From Artemisia argyi (taxonomy: Eukaryota; Streptophyta; Magnoliopsida; Asterales; Asteraceae), in NCBI GenBank assembly GCA_030686995.1, contig CM060680.1, positions 200,619,322-200,683,321 on the forward strand: DNA of 64,000 bases. Reading direction: 5' to 3'. Positions 23,044 to 33,379 of this stretch are shown here, one piece after another (within the stretch, counting starts at the first letter, position 1; every line of letters begins with the position of its first letter). The notes beneath the pieces were generated by a model that worked only from the letters and a program-made list of their open reading frames with translations, was not told where the DNA came from and searched no databases. A program made the translations under genes and the position numbers.

Positions 23044-24111
23044 TCAGCTAGTGTTGGTCTCGGAAATTGACTTGGTGAAAAGATGTGGATACTTGAGTCG
23101 CATTTTGTCTTCTCGTTCCCAAGTAAACTCGGGTCCTCTTCGAGAATTCCAGCGAACTTTCACGATCGGAATTCGACTCTGCTTCAATTGTTTGACCTCG
23201 CGGTCCATAATTTCGACTGGTTCTTCCACAAAGTTAAGCTTGTAATCGAGTTGGATTTATTCTAATGGTATTACGGAAGACTCGTCCGAAAGACATTTCT
23301 TGAGGTTCGAGACATGAAACGTGTTGTGTACATTGCTGAGTTGTGACGGAAGTTCAAGTTTGTAAGCTACCGGTCCAATCCTTTCCAGTATCTTAAATGG
23401 ACCAATGTATCTCGGGTTCAACTTCCCGCGTTTCCCGAATCGTATCACGCCCTTCCAAGGCGAGACTTTCAACATGACTTTGTCTCTAACCTGGAATTCC
23501 AATGGTTTGCGTCGAATATCTGCGTAGCTTTTCTGTCTACTTCTAGCTGTTTCGAGTCTTTCTCGAATTTGAATTATCTTTTCTGTTGTTTCTCGAACCA
23601 TCTCTGGGCCAGTACATTGTACATCACCGACTTCGGCCTAACAAACTGGAGATCGACACTTACGACCGTAAAGTGCCTCGAATGGTGCTGCTTTTATGCT
23701 TGAATGGTAGTTGTTGTTATAAGAAAACTCGATCAACGGCAAATGGTTAGCCTAACCATTTCCAAAGTCAATCACACATGCTCACAGCATGTCCTCAAGT
23801 GTCTGAATAGTTCTCTCACTCTGACCATCGGTCTGAGGATGGTAAGCAGTGCTCATGTCTAACTTGGATCCAAAAGAATCTTGTAATGACTTCCAAAAGT
23901 TTGAAGTAAAACGACTATCTCTGTCGGAAATGATGGAAACTGGTGCTCCATGTCTTGAGACTATTTCATTGACATAAAGCCTAGCAAGTTGTTCCATGGA
24001 ATAAGTCTCTCTAATAGGTATGAAATGAGCTGATTTGGTAAGACGATCGACAATTACCCAAATAGCATCATAACCTCCTGACGTCTTGGGAAGTTTAGTG
24101 ACAAAGTCCAT
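23044..24111 (-). pseudogene. Gypsy integrase core, C-terminal domain and chromodomain-like tail
   Basis: The catalytic Asp-Asp-Glu positions are visible in [18 protein letters not shown] and GQSERTIQ. After LEDML a TGA (23784-23782) stands where related integrases have Arg. A TAG (23640-23638) stands where they have Trp, and a TAA near 23262 follows VIPLE. The [14 protein letters not shown] region (23601-23257) is the integrase C-terminal domain. VEIMDREVKQLKQ and VKVRWNSRRGPEFTWE (23229-23044) form the chromodomain-like tail. The frame is constant across the stops. Confidence 0.85.
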
Positions 24112-24129
24112 TGTAATACGTTCCCACTT

Positions 24130-25902
24130 TCATTGTGGAATTTCTGGTTGTTGAAGTAATCCTGATGGTTTCTGGTACTCAGCTTTCACTTTAGCACAAG
24201 TAAGGCATTTGCTGACGTACGTAGCTATTTCTGCTTTCATGTTCGGCAACCAATACAGCTTTTTGAGATCCTGATACATCTTATCAGAACCGGGATGAAT
24301 AGAGTACTTCGACTTGTGTGATTCATGCATAATCAATTCTCGTACTCCACCATAGAGTGGTATCCAACTTCGGTCCTTGAAGCATAACACTCCATCTGCT
24401 CTCTTCACAAAGCCATTTTTGTTCTCTGGCATACCATAAAGTTTCTCATGTGGTCGATTTTCTTCCTTGAGAGCCTCAATCTGAGCTTCTAGAATTTTTG
24501 ATGGTAATGGTGAAATGATAGTCATTCCCAATGACCTGACTCTCAAAGTTTTGAGTCGTTCTTTTCGGCTAAGTGCATCTGCTACAACATTTGCTTTTCC
24601 TGGGTGATATCGGATTTCACAATCGTAATCACTCAACAATTCTAGCCAACGATGTTGTCTCATATTGAGTTCCTTTTGATCAAGTATATGCTGTAAGCTC
24701 TTGTGGTCTGTAAAAATTACGCACTTGGTACCATAAAGGTAGTGTCTCCAAATTTTGAGTGCAAAAACTACAGCACCCAATTCCAAATCGTGAGTAGTGT
24801 AATTCTTCTCGTGTGTCTTAAGCTGTCTAGATGCATAAGCTATCACCTTATCATTTTGCATTAGCACAGCTCCAAGTCCTTTATGCGAAGCATCGCAATA
24901 TACCACAAAGTTCTCAATCCCTTCTGGTAGTGACAAAATTGGTGCACTACAAAGCTTCTGCTTCAATAGCTGAAATGCAGATTCTTGCTTCTCTCCCCAT
25001 TCGTACTTTTGGTTCTTTTGTGTTAGCTTAGTCAGCGACTTCGCTATCTTAGAAAACCCTTCAATAAACCTTCTGTAATATCCTGCAAGTCCTAGGAATT
25101 GACGAATTTCCGTAGGAGACTTGGGCGTAGCCCAATCCTTAACTACCTCGATCTTTGCTGGGTCGACTTGTAATCCTTGGCTATCAATGACATGGCCAAG
25201 AAATTGAACTCTTCGTATCCAAAAGTCACACTTTGAAAATTTGGCATACAATTGCTCCTTCTTGAGTAGTTCCAGGATTGTTTTGAGGTGTTCTTCATGC
25301 TCTTCCTTACTCTTGGAATAAATCAAAATATCGTCAATGAATACGATCACAAACTTATCAAGATACGGTTTGCACACCCTATTCATGAGATCCATGAATA
25401 CCGCAGGTGCGTTGGTTAATCCGAAAGGCATTACTTGAAACTCATAATGACCATAACGTGTTCTAAAGGCCGTCTTCGGGATATCCTCTTCCCGAACTCT
25501 AAGTTGATGGTAACCGGATCTTAAATCAATCTTGGAATAAAAACAGGAACCTTGTAACTGATCGAACAAGTCGTCGATTCTGGGGAGTGGATAACGATTC
25601 TTCACCGTTAACTTGTTCAGCTCACGATAGTCGATGCACATTCTGAAAGTTCCATCCTTCTTCTTCACAAACAAAACCGGTGCTCCCCAAGGCGAGGAAC
25701 TCGGTCTAATGAATCCTTTGTCCAAAAGTTCTTGTAATTGGTTCGACAATTCCTGCATTTCCGAAGGTGCAAGTCTATACGGTGCTCGTGCAATTGGTGC
25801 AGCTCCTGGCATTAATTCAATTTGAAACTCAACTTGGCGTGTAGGCGGAATTCCTGGCAATTCTTCCGGAAAAACTTCTGGATATTCCTTAACAATTGGC
25901 AC
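24130..25902 (-). pseudogene. Gypsy reverse transcriptase, RNase H and integrase zinc-binding region
   Basis: A 590-codon open segment. It shows RT motifs [25 protein letters not shown] and catalytic FIDD (residues about 188-191). RNase H motifs follow ([36 protein letters not shown]), then an HHCC finger (H...H...CLTC). It ends in TGA (24132-24130) where related proteins continue with Trp into the integrase core. Upstream, a TGA just before MPIVKE and a frameshift separate it from protease. As an isolated piece the RT looks enzymatically plausible, but it cannot be made as the normal polyprotein. Confidence 0.9.
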
Positions 25903-25970
25903 ATCTTCAAGTCATTTCTCATCCGACTTCTTTTCCGTGACGTGAGCCAAGAATGCATAACAGCCCTTCT

Positions 25971-26690
25971 TTATGTATTTCTCGGTTTTAATGCATGATA
26001 TAATACTGAGTCTAGTTCCACTTCGTTCTTCGCGAAAACTAAAGTTTCACCGTTATAAGGAAGGTGAACAACTTTCTCATCACAAATAATTCTCGCTCGA
26101 TGTCGGGATAACCAATCCATACCGATAACAACGTCGAAACTTCCAAGTTCTACAGGCATGAGGTCTATATTGAATGGATGGTTTAGGAAATTTATAGTGC
26201 AACCACGGACAATGGTGTTGGTGTTAACTAAAGACCCATCGGCTAGTTCAACGATACAGGAAACGTCTAATGGGATTGGTTCTATGTTAAGTAAAGGTGC
26301 AAATGTAATAGAAACGAAACTTCTATCCGCTCCTGAATAAAATAAAATGGATGCATAACGATTATTAACGAGGAACGTACCCGCAACAACATTCGGGTCT
26401 TCTTTGACATCTTCTCCTCCCATAACATAAGCTCTTCCTCGAGTCATTCCACCTTGGTATCTAGTTCCTTGATTTTTCTTCTTTGGGCACTCACCCCTAT
26501 AGTGTTCAATTTCTCCACAACCAAAACATGTTACTGGTGGTTTCTGATTTCCACCCAAGTTTGGACTCCTGCAATCTTTGGTGTAGTGACCAACCTTCTT
26601 GCAGTTGCCACATAGTTCTGGGCAACGTCCTGGGTTGTGATGTTTCTGACACTTTTCACACTTGGGTAGATTTCCAGCATATCCTTCCCT
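25971..26690 (-). pseudogene. Gypsy zinc knuckles and aspartic protease
   Basis: Three CCHC-type knuckles can be read near 26690-26480 (CEKCQKHHNPGRC, CGNCKKVGHYTKDC and CFGCGEIEHYRGEC). The first two require a frameshift near 26695. The protease active-site motif, normally DSGA, reads YSGA (codon TAT at 26339-26337), so the catalytic aspartate is lost. The rest of the fold is present (ASILFYSGADRSFVS, DVVIGMDWLSRH). A second frameshift near 25990 joins it to the RT frame. Confidence 0.85.
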
Positions 26691-27646
26691 TCAGTCGGTC
26701 CTGCAGCATAGACCTTTGCCACTTCTTGTCTCTTAGGTGGTGGTTGAATAGCATTTCCACCTTGGTTGTAGTCAAACCTCCTCTTGTTGTTGTTGTTGTT
26801 GTTGTTGTTATTGTTTAGGTTATTGTTTCGGTTATTGGGATAGTTTCGGTTTCGATTGTTGTTATAGTTGTTGTTGTTTCGAGTGTTGTTGTAGTTGGTG
26901 TTGTTTGAACGGTTATTGTTGTTGACAGCAGATTTTCCTTTTACCACTTGAACCATGAGTTTCTGAGTTATTCAGATAGCCTCTTCAATTGTTTGAGGAT
27001 CAAAAGAAATCACATCCCCTCGAATACTTTCAGGCAGTCCACCAATGAAGTTTTCCATCTTTTTCTCATCGTCGGGAACCATAGTTGGACATAGTACAGC
27101 CAACTCTTGAAACTTTCTGATGTAGGTCTCGATGTCATCGCCTTTAGTTACCAGCTCATAGAATTCTGTTTCCAACTTTTGTACCTCAGTACGAGGGCAA
27201 AACTTCTTTGTCATCAATTTCTTGAATTGATCCCAGGTGAGCTTGTAGGCATTTTCCATACCAATCGGCTGAGCATAAGAATTCCACCAAGACATAGCTT
27301 CATCAAGAAGCATACCTGTAGCAAATTTTACCTTGCTGACGTCCGGGCAACCGCACATGAGGAATACATTCTCAGTCTTTTCAAACCAGCGGATCAAAGC
27401 AACCGCTCCTTCAGTGCCCTTAAACTTGATAGGATCACTAATCTTGAAGTCTTTCCAAGTGCATTCACGCCTAGTAGTGGGTGGTTCAACTGCCCCTGTA
27501 TTAGAAGCAGTCTCAGCAGCCCTAGCAGCAACCTCAGCTCTCTCAGTCTCCAGAGCTTCTGCTATACTATCCCTGACCAACTTGCGGATAGCGGCTTGAG
27601 TCATAGCTGGTGTTTCTGGTGCAGCCTTACTTTTCTTTGGCGCCAT
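26531..27646 (-). pseudogene. Gypsy gag
   Basis: ATG at 27646. It has an alanine-rich N-terminus and the gag core TWDQFKKLMTKKFCPRTEVQKLETEF and FIGGLPESIRGDV. A TGA (26974-26972) follows EEAI where Arg is expected, then an Asn-rich low-complexity linker from AAC repeats (26750-26930). The frame is lost by a one-base change near 26695. The product would form the capsid shell in the cytoplasm. Antisense ORFs over this region are shadows. Confidence 0.85.
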
Positions 27647-27716
27647 ACTTCTGATAAATCACAATGGACAACAACCATGAGAAATCATAATAGAAATAGT
27701 CATCGTACCAAAAGTA

Positions 27717-27884
27717 TACACCCACAACATGTATATATACAACCACAACAAGTATAAATACAACCACGACATGTACGAGTACAACCACAACATGTACAAA
27801 TACAACCACGACATGTATAAATACAACCACAACCTGTATAAATACAACCACGACATGTATAAATAGAACCAAAACCTGTATAAA
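27717..27884. repeat. 21-bp minisatellite between leader ORF and gag
   Basis: Eight tandem units of the form TACAACCACRACATGTATAAA, each 21 bp, differ by a few bases. Because 21 is a multiple of three, both strands stay open and give artificial heptapeptide-repeat ORFs. The position is the gag leader of the Gypsy element. Confidence 0.9.
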
Positions 27885-28126
27885 TACGATAATCAATAAA
27901 GAGCAACCACGAAACATCATAAATATAATCACAACACATGAATATAATACATGAAAATTTCGGCCTACATGGACCGATATAATATATAGCACAACATTTC
28001 CAACATAGTAGTGTCATACTTGATATATTTGTTTGTACAACAACCAAAAGACTACAAGTTCTTGAACTATGTCCCACACCTCGGGACTAGGAAAACAGTA
28101 AAAGCTAATACAATACCAGTCTATGT

Positions 28127-29122
28127 CTAGGCTCCTCCAGGTGCTCTAGATGGTCCAGGTGCTCCAGGTGCACCCCTAAGACGGCGAATCTCACGATCCA
28201 TCGCAACAACAATCTCCTCTAGATGCTGAACTCGGAGCTGAAAAGAAGCATCTCTGCCCTCCAACATGGTCAACCTCTCCTGAGCTAATGCCAACTGGTG
28301 TGCCTGCTCTCCCTGAGTCTCCTGTGTCGTCTGAGCTCTATCCCGTATCTCAGGTAGCTCATCCCTAAGCAGATCAATCTGCTCCTGGTGTCCCAACTAC
28401 CGTGCCTCGAGTCCATGGTAAGACACGTCAATGCTAACCCTGCCTAAGAGCAATCCCTCTACCTGCTCCTCAACTATCTCAAGTCGACTAGTGATGTCCT
28501 CATCTACCCTATAACTCAACCCATCAATCTGCTCATGTTGAGCCCCTAACTGAACATCTGAAGTAAAAGCTGTAGGCCCTCTAGCAGCAGCTGCTCTCGA
28601 ACTCTCACCTATGTGGTATACTGGTGGTGGTGGAATGTCAGAAGTCTCAGTAGTAGGTGAAGCTGGGGTAGTAAATCTTGCACGTTTCCTGAGCGGCAAC
28701 AGTGTAGTAGATATAGAAGTGGTAGTGGGTATGGCTGGTGGTGGTGTAGGTACTATAGGGATAGCAGGGATCCTAAAAGTAGGTGTAGCAGGGCGAACAC
28801 TCTTCCTTGCAACTAGAGTGGTCTTACTAAGGGGAAACATAAGTCTTGGTTCTGAGGGAATAGAAGTAGCAGGAGATGATATGTCAGTAGGTACATAGGT
28901 AACCTCAGGTGGTGCAATAGGGGAGACATGAGGAGTAGGAGCCGTCTCTTCCTCCTCAAAAGGCTCGGTATCCTCACTTGGTGCCAAAGGTGGCAACACA
29001 GGTACTGGAGGAATGGATGGTGGTGAAAAAGCAGTGGAAGACAAAGAACCCTCAACATCAGAGTCTGAGACAGAGTAAAGTGTGACAGTGTTCGGGTCTG
29101 AAGACATAACTCTGTGAATCAA
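28127..29122 (-). pseudogene. Proline/serine-rich ORF upstream of Gypsy gag
   Basis: A single frame of about 330 codons is broken by one TAG (28399-28397). The N-terminal half is rich in Pro/Ser/Thr and contains PLRKRARFTTP and YHIGESSRAAAARGP. The C-terminal half (LRDELPEIRDRAQTTQETQG onward) is a predicted coiled coil of about 80 residues ending in a Gly/Pro tail. It resembles ORFs I remember lying 5' of gag in Asteraceae chromoviruses. The role is unknown; an accessory or gag-like oligomerisation function is only a guess. The nearest upstream signal is the primer-binding site. Confidence 0.65.
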
Positions 29123-29253
29123 GGTGACATAAAAATAAATAACTCGTATAATGGAATCACCTAAAACAATGAATATGCACTTATGATGTAATGATGAGAT
29201 GTTATGATAATGTGGTTATAGTCTAGGGTCCATGATGCATCCTAGTTCTCTAT

Positions 29254-29275
29254 AACCTTGGCTCTGGTAGCAATC
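29254..29275 (-). other. Primer-binding site region of the right Gypsy element
   Basis: The minus strand reads GATTGCTACCAGAGCCAAGG directly inside the 5' LTR. It resembles the tRNA-Met site TGGTATCAGAGCC but is diverged in its first half, so priming efficiency is uncertain. Confidence 0.6.
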
Positions 29276-32200
29276 TGTCACACCCCCATAATACCTGAAT
29301 GGCAGCGGAATGGAATACCTGGGGGTGACTGTCATAGCACCACAGTTACAGTTATATTGAACGACCTAAAGTGTCGTTTTGAAAATACATCGTTTGATTC
29401 ATTCAAAATATTCAGAGTTATAAAACATAGGTCCCAAAAGTCTTAGAAAGGTTTAAGGAAATAATTTAGTACAATCAAACGATAGTTCATAAATGCATGA
29501 AATCCAAAAAATGAGACGCGTCATCTTTGTTACTCTATGATATGACTCCATGCATGCCATGAGGAATATGTCTTAGTTACCTGAAAATACATTGCGAAAA
29601 CGGTCAACATAAAGTTGGTGAATAATCATAGGTTTATAAGTCAAATCGTATGTACATTAACCACAAGTATATAGTAAGGTGACAATATGTCAAAAACGCT
29701 ACATTGTCTCTTAAGCTCATGACCCCGAAGCTAAACATAGTAATGGCCCCAACAGAGTGTTTACCAGGCACTCAATTTGATAAGACATGAAATGCATTCG
29801 TCCCGTTGGAGCAACCCAAACGCGAATGGAGGCGTCACCCTCAATAGATCTATTCACTCACTCTCGCTTAGCACTAAAATTAACGGTCCATGATAATAAA
29901 GGGGACTTGTCAAGACGTGGTAATAAGGCAACTTAAGCAATGTATGGAATTTGTAATACTTGGGCATGTACAAAAATAATTGGTGCAATGTATTCTCCCC
30001 CGTGGGATTTGAAATCAAATAAGTAATTGAAAACGGAGCTATGAAAACTCACCTGAAGTGATAGTACAATGAGATGAAATGATCGGGACAACAAGGCACG
30101 AACACTAGCCGCAACCTAAATGAATGAATGCGATCTAATTTAGATCATGAAATGATGTGGTGAATACTCATGCATATGATACCTATACCACTCGTAACTT
30201 GAAAATATTCGTTATTGTCAAAGTAGGTAATTTCCATACTTAGGAAAAATTAAGTCAAATTAGACTTATAAAAACTAGTCGTAATGTATATTGTATATAA
30301 CATATTAGTGTTATATTCCTTACTTTGGAAAACCTTGAATTAACGTCTAATAGTCGTAAAAATAGACTTGTAATCATAAATACTTCATTAGTTATAAATT
30401 TGGCACTTTGGTAGTATTTCTAGGAAATCTAGGATTTTAGTACGTAGAAGTAGTATTATTATTTCTAGTTGAAAAGCTGTCAATTATATATATAGTTTTG
30501 CCGATATTGAAATGTGAATAACTTTGTCGTTATAAGTCCATTTTACTCGTTCTTTATATCCATGGTTACGTCTTAGTATGTACTAATATATTTTTGATAA
30601 CTCGGCTTCTCTAGGTTACGTCTAACGCCTCGGTTGTCCAATGAAAATCGTCCAACAGCATGCTATTTTCAGAAAAATAGTTTTCGTCTTTAAATTTGCA
30701 AAAATCATATCTCCTTCGTTATTAATATGTTTTAGTCCGTTCTTTCGCCTAAAGTTTCGTTTTTGAAAGTATTTTCTAATTTTTTGGTTAAAAATATCCC
30801 CTGAGTTTCTGAGTTTTCTGGGTTTCACATTTTGGGACAGTAGGTTTATATATAGTTCCAAAAATCAATTATAGTGTTTCTAACTAGTTTCGACTTCAAC
30901 CAAAACACTTTCAATCACCATCAATCTAGTCTAATCTTACCATACACCTTCTTAGGGTGTCATGGGTTCTTAAATATCATTAATCCACTAGGTCTAACAA
31001 GGGTTTCTCATGTATTCATTTCTAGGGCTCAAAGTTAAATATATACAAAAATGGAGTGGTATAAGTTAATACATGCATGAGCTCTTGTAATAAAATTATA
31101 TAATCATAGTAATAACTTGTAAAAATTATGAAAAATGAGTTTTGTTAACTTACTTTGAAGGTTTAGGGAGTTTGGATGGTGAAAACCTAATAATCCTTGA
31201 GTTTTTATTTCAAAACTCTAACAAGGACAACTAAGTGAACAAGATTATACTTTGATCTTTGAAAAATTATGATTTTTGCTTCTTCTTCTTGCTTAGGCCG
31301 AGCACACCAAGAGAGGAAAAGATAAAGAATAACCTACTAGTTCTTGAAAGCTAAATGAGAATGAGTTGAGAAAAATGAGATAATATCTTGTTTAGAGACA
31401 AAAGTTTGGTGAGTAATTAATGTGAGTAGGTAATTAACACATGAGAACCAAGGAGGGGGGGGGGGGGGGGGGGCTTGGCCGGCCACAAAAAGGAGGAAAA
31501 AAGGGGGGATTTGTCTTTGATTTAATTTAGAGAGTTAGTGGTAATATTGTGTAGTATGTAGTGTTTAGTTTGTTTTAGGTTTAATCGGGTACCGGGTTTG
31601 TTAGAAATAAATTTTATCGAAGTTATTCGGGACATAATAAAGTCGTAAAAATTGTAAAAATATGTTGGGTACAAGTACGGAGAGTTTGGGTGATTATTGT
31701 TTAGTTTCCACGAAAACCATCGTAATTAAATTAGACGTACGATATTAATTAACTAAATTTCCAAAATACCGGGTAATTGAATTTCATAATACTTATGACG
31801 TTGTAAGAAGTCTAAAAATATATCGGGATCAATGTAGGGAGTGTCGGATATGTTATTCTCATTTATAGGTCGCGTATTAGTGTTTATTTAAAATAAACAC
31901 ACGTAAATCGTTAATTATACCAAAAATATAATTTGAATACCCTACGAGTGGAATAGTATGCAAGTGTCATAATGATGATATGCAGACTATTTCTAGTCCG
32001 TATGAAATGTCCCAATGATAATGCATGAATTCGCAGCTAAACCATCCTGGTTACGCGAATTTTGAATACCCGTAAACTAAATTTACGATGAAATGAGTAA
32101 TGCATATGAATAGTGGTTTTCTCTCGGAAATGAATAGTGTCATGTGAATAGTGAAATTTTTGAATACTTCTCGAAATATCAATTTGGCTTTAAAATGATG

Positions 32201-32296
32201 AATAGTACGATGATGAATAGTGATCGATGAATAGTAATAGGTGAATAGTAATATGTTGAGGTTTGGAAAAATGACCTGAAATGGCGAGTTGTGACA
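29276..32296 (-). repeat. 5' LTR of the right Gypsy element
   Basis: Partner of 19990-23010 with the same length and about 99.7% identity by eye. The G tract is longer here (about 19 at 31455). Confidence 0.93.
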
Positions 32297-32378
32297 CGTA
32301 GCTGCATAACCATGTCATCCACAACTAGCAGCATAAATAAACAACTAGCAGCAGAGTGAACTTTAGCCAGCAGCAGAG

Positions 32379-32455
32379 TTGACTAATCAAACTTGGTCAA
32401 AAAGTCAAGAACCTATAACAATAAATGCACTTGATACTCCGTAATCCCTATAAAA
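32379..32455 (+). promoter_or_regulatory. Candidate promoter of the Copia antisense ORF (W-boxes and TATA)
   Basis: TTGACT (32379), GGTCAA (32395) and AGTCAA (32403) are three WRKY-type W-box cores within 30 bp. TATAAAA follows at 32449-32455, about 110 bp before the ATG at 32566. The intervening CA-rich leader contains AAACCCTAAT. The arrangement looks like a normal plant gene promoter, but expression is not shown. Confidence 0.45.
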
Positions 32456-32565
32456 CCGGACTAAATCTTTTCCCTAATTCACCACAATCAAAACCCTAAT
32501 TACAATCAAAAACGCCAATCTCACAATCAAGACTTCCAATCACCCAAATCAAATCATCAAGAACC

Positions 32566-33042
32566 ATGAAATCTTCACCCGAAATCATCAACATCTCATC
32601 CGATTCTTCTTCTGAGGATGAGACACCATTTGAAACATATGTACCTCCCTTCCGTCCTCCTCACAATGGTTGTAGAACCAAGGAACAAGCCAGAAAGAGG
32701 AAGCATGATCTCCCTGTCTTCGAAGATCTCTTACACTTGAATCAAACCCCAAGCACTTCCAGGGGTAAAGAGGTGATGTCCCCCTAATCTCCATCGCTTT
32801 CAGAATCATCAGATGACCCTGCTTGGATCCCTATCAGACCACCATCTCCAAAGGAGCTTGTTTCCCCATTTATCTATACTTCTTCAGATGAGGATGAGCC
32901 TCCAAACGAACCACCTTCCACTCCTGAAAGACCACAATCTTCAAGGCCAAGACCCAAGACATCCACCAAGACAAAGAAGACAAACCCTCCTCTTCCTAAG
33001 GAGAGAAAGATTGTACTTGGGCTTCCATTCCCTAGGAAGTGA
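32566..33042 (+). pseudogene. Antisense ORF inside the Copia element (one premature stop)
   Basis: It runs opposite to the retroelement's genes, in the spacer after pol. The frame of 158 codons starts at ATG 32566 and ends at TGA 33040-33042, with one TAA at 32785-32787 (a CAA-to-TAA change would explain it). The product would be Ser/Glu/Pro-rich with acidic patches such as SSDSSSEDE and TSSDEDEPP, a basic Pro/Lys/Thr-rich region, and the end RKIVLGLPFPRK. No catalytic motif, signal peptide or membrane segment is visible. Composition suggests a disordered nuclear-type protein. Antisense ORFs are known in some plant LTR elements, but I do not recognise this one. Confidence 0.5.
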
Positions 33043-33379
33043 TGCTTGTAGTCTTTTAATTTCATCTTGTGATTTAGCAATCTTTTGTAATTTTTGAAGT
33101 GGTGTTTGAATGTTCTCCTTTGATGTCAGATCCTTTGTACTTGTTTTATGATGAATGATGAATGTTGACTTCGTGTTTAATTGCAAATCATCATTTGAAT
33201 TCATTCCTGCAAAATGTTAGACCAAACACCACAAAGCATACAACCATATGTACTAGCAGTAGAGTTTAAACAGCAGCATAGTACATTCCAACACAAACAT
33301 ATGCTTTTAAATAAGCAGCAGATTAACAAGCAGCACAATACCTTTACATACTTTACAAAAACAAAGAGAGATAAGTTTT

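Larger units (their letters stand above)
19990..32296 (-). mobile_element. Ty3/Gypsy chromovirus-like retrotransposon (young insertion, broken genes)
   Basis: LTRs of 3,021 bp each are flanked by TGTAG (19985-19989) and CGTAG (32297-32301), a duplication with one mismatch. Minus-strand order is 5' LTR, primer site, proline-rich leader ORF, gag with zinc knuckles, protease, RT, RNase H, integrase, chromodomain-like tail, purine tract, 3' LTR. RT before integrase plus the C-terminal tail indicates a Tekay/Del-type chromovirus. The LTRs differ at about eight or nine sites plus a G-tract length. It interrupts the spacer between the antisense and extra ORFs of the Copia host element. Confidence 0.93.

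Noticed and set aside
26483..26818. Plus-strand ORF ending in a poly-Val stretch
   Set aside because: The Val run is the reverse reading of the AAC repeat encoding the gag Asn linker.
27107..27757. 216-codon plus-strand ORF opposite gag
   Set aside because: Antisense shadow of the gag coding frame, and it runs into the minisatellite.
27717..27884. CRISPR-like direct repeats
   Set aside because: The units are contiguous with no unique spacers, and the genome is a plant's; this is a minisatellite.
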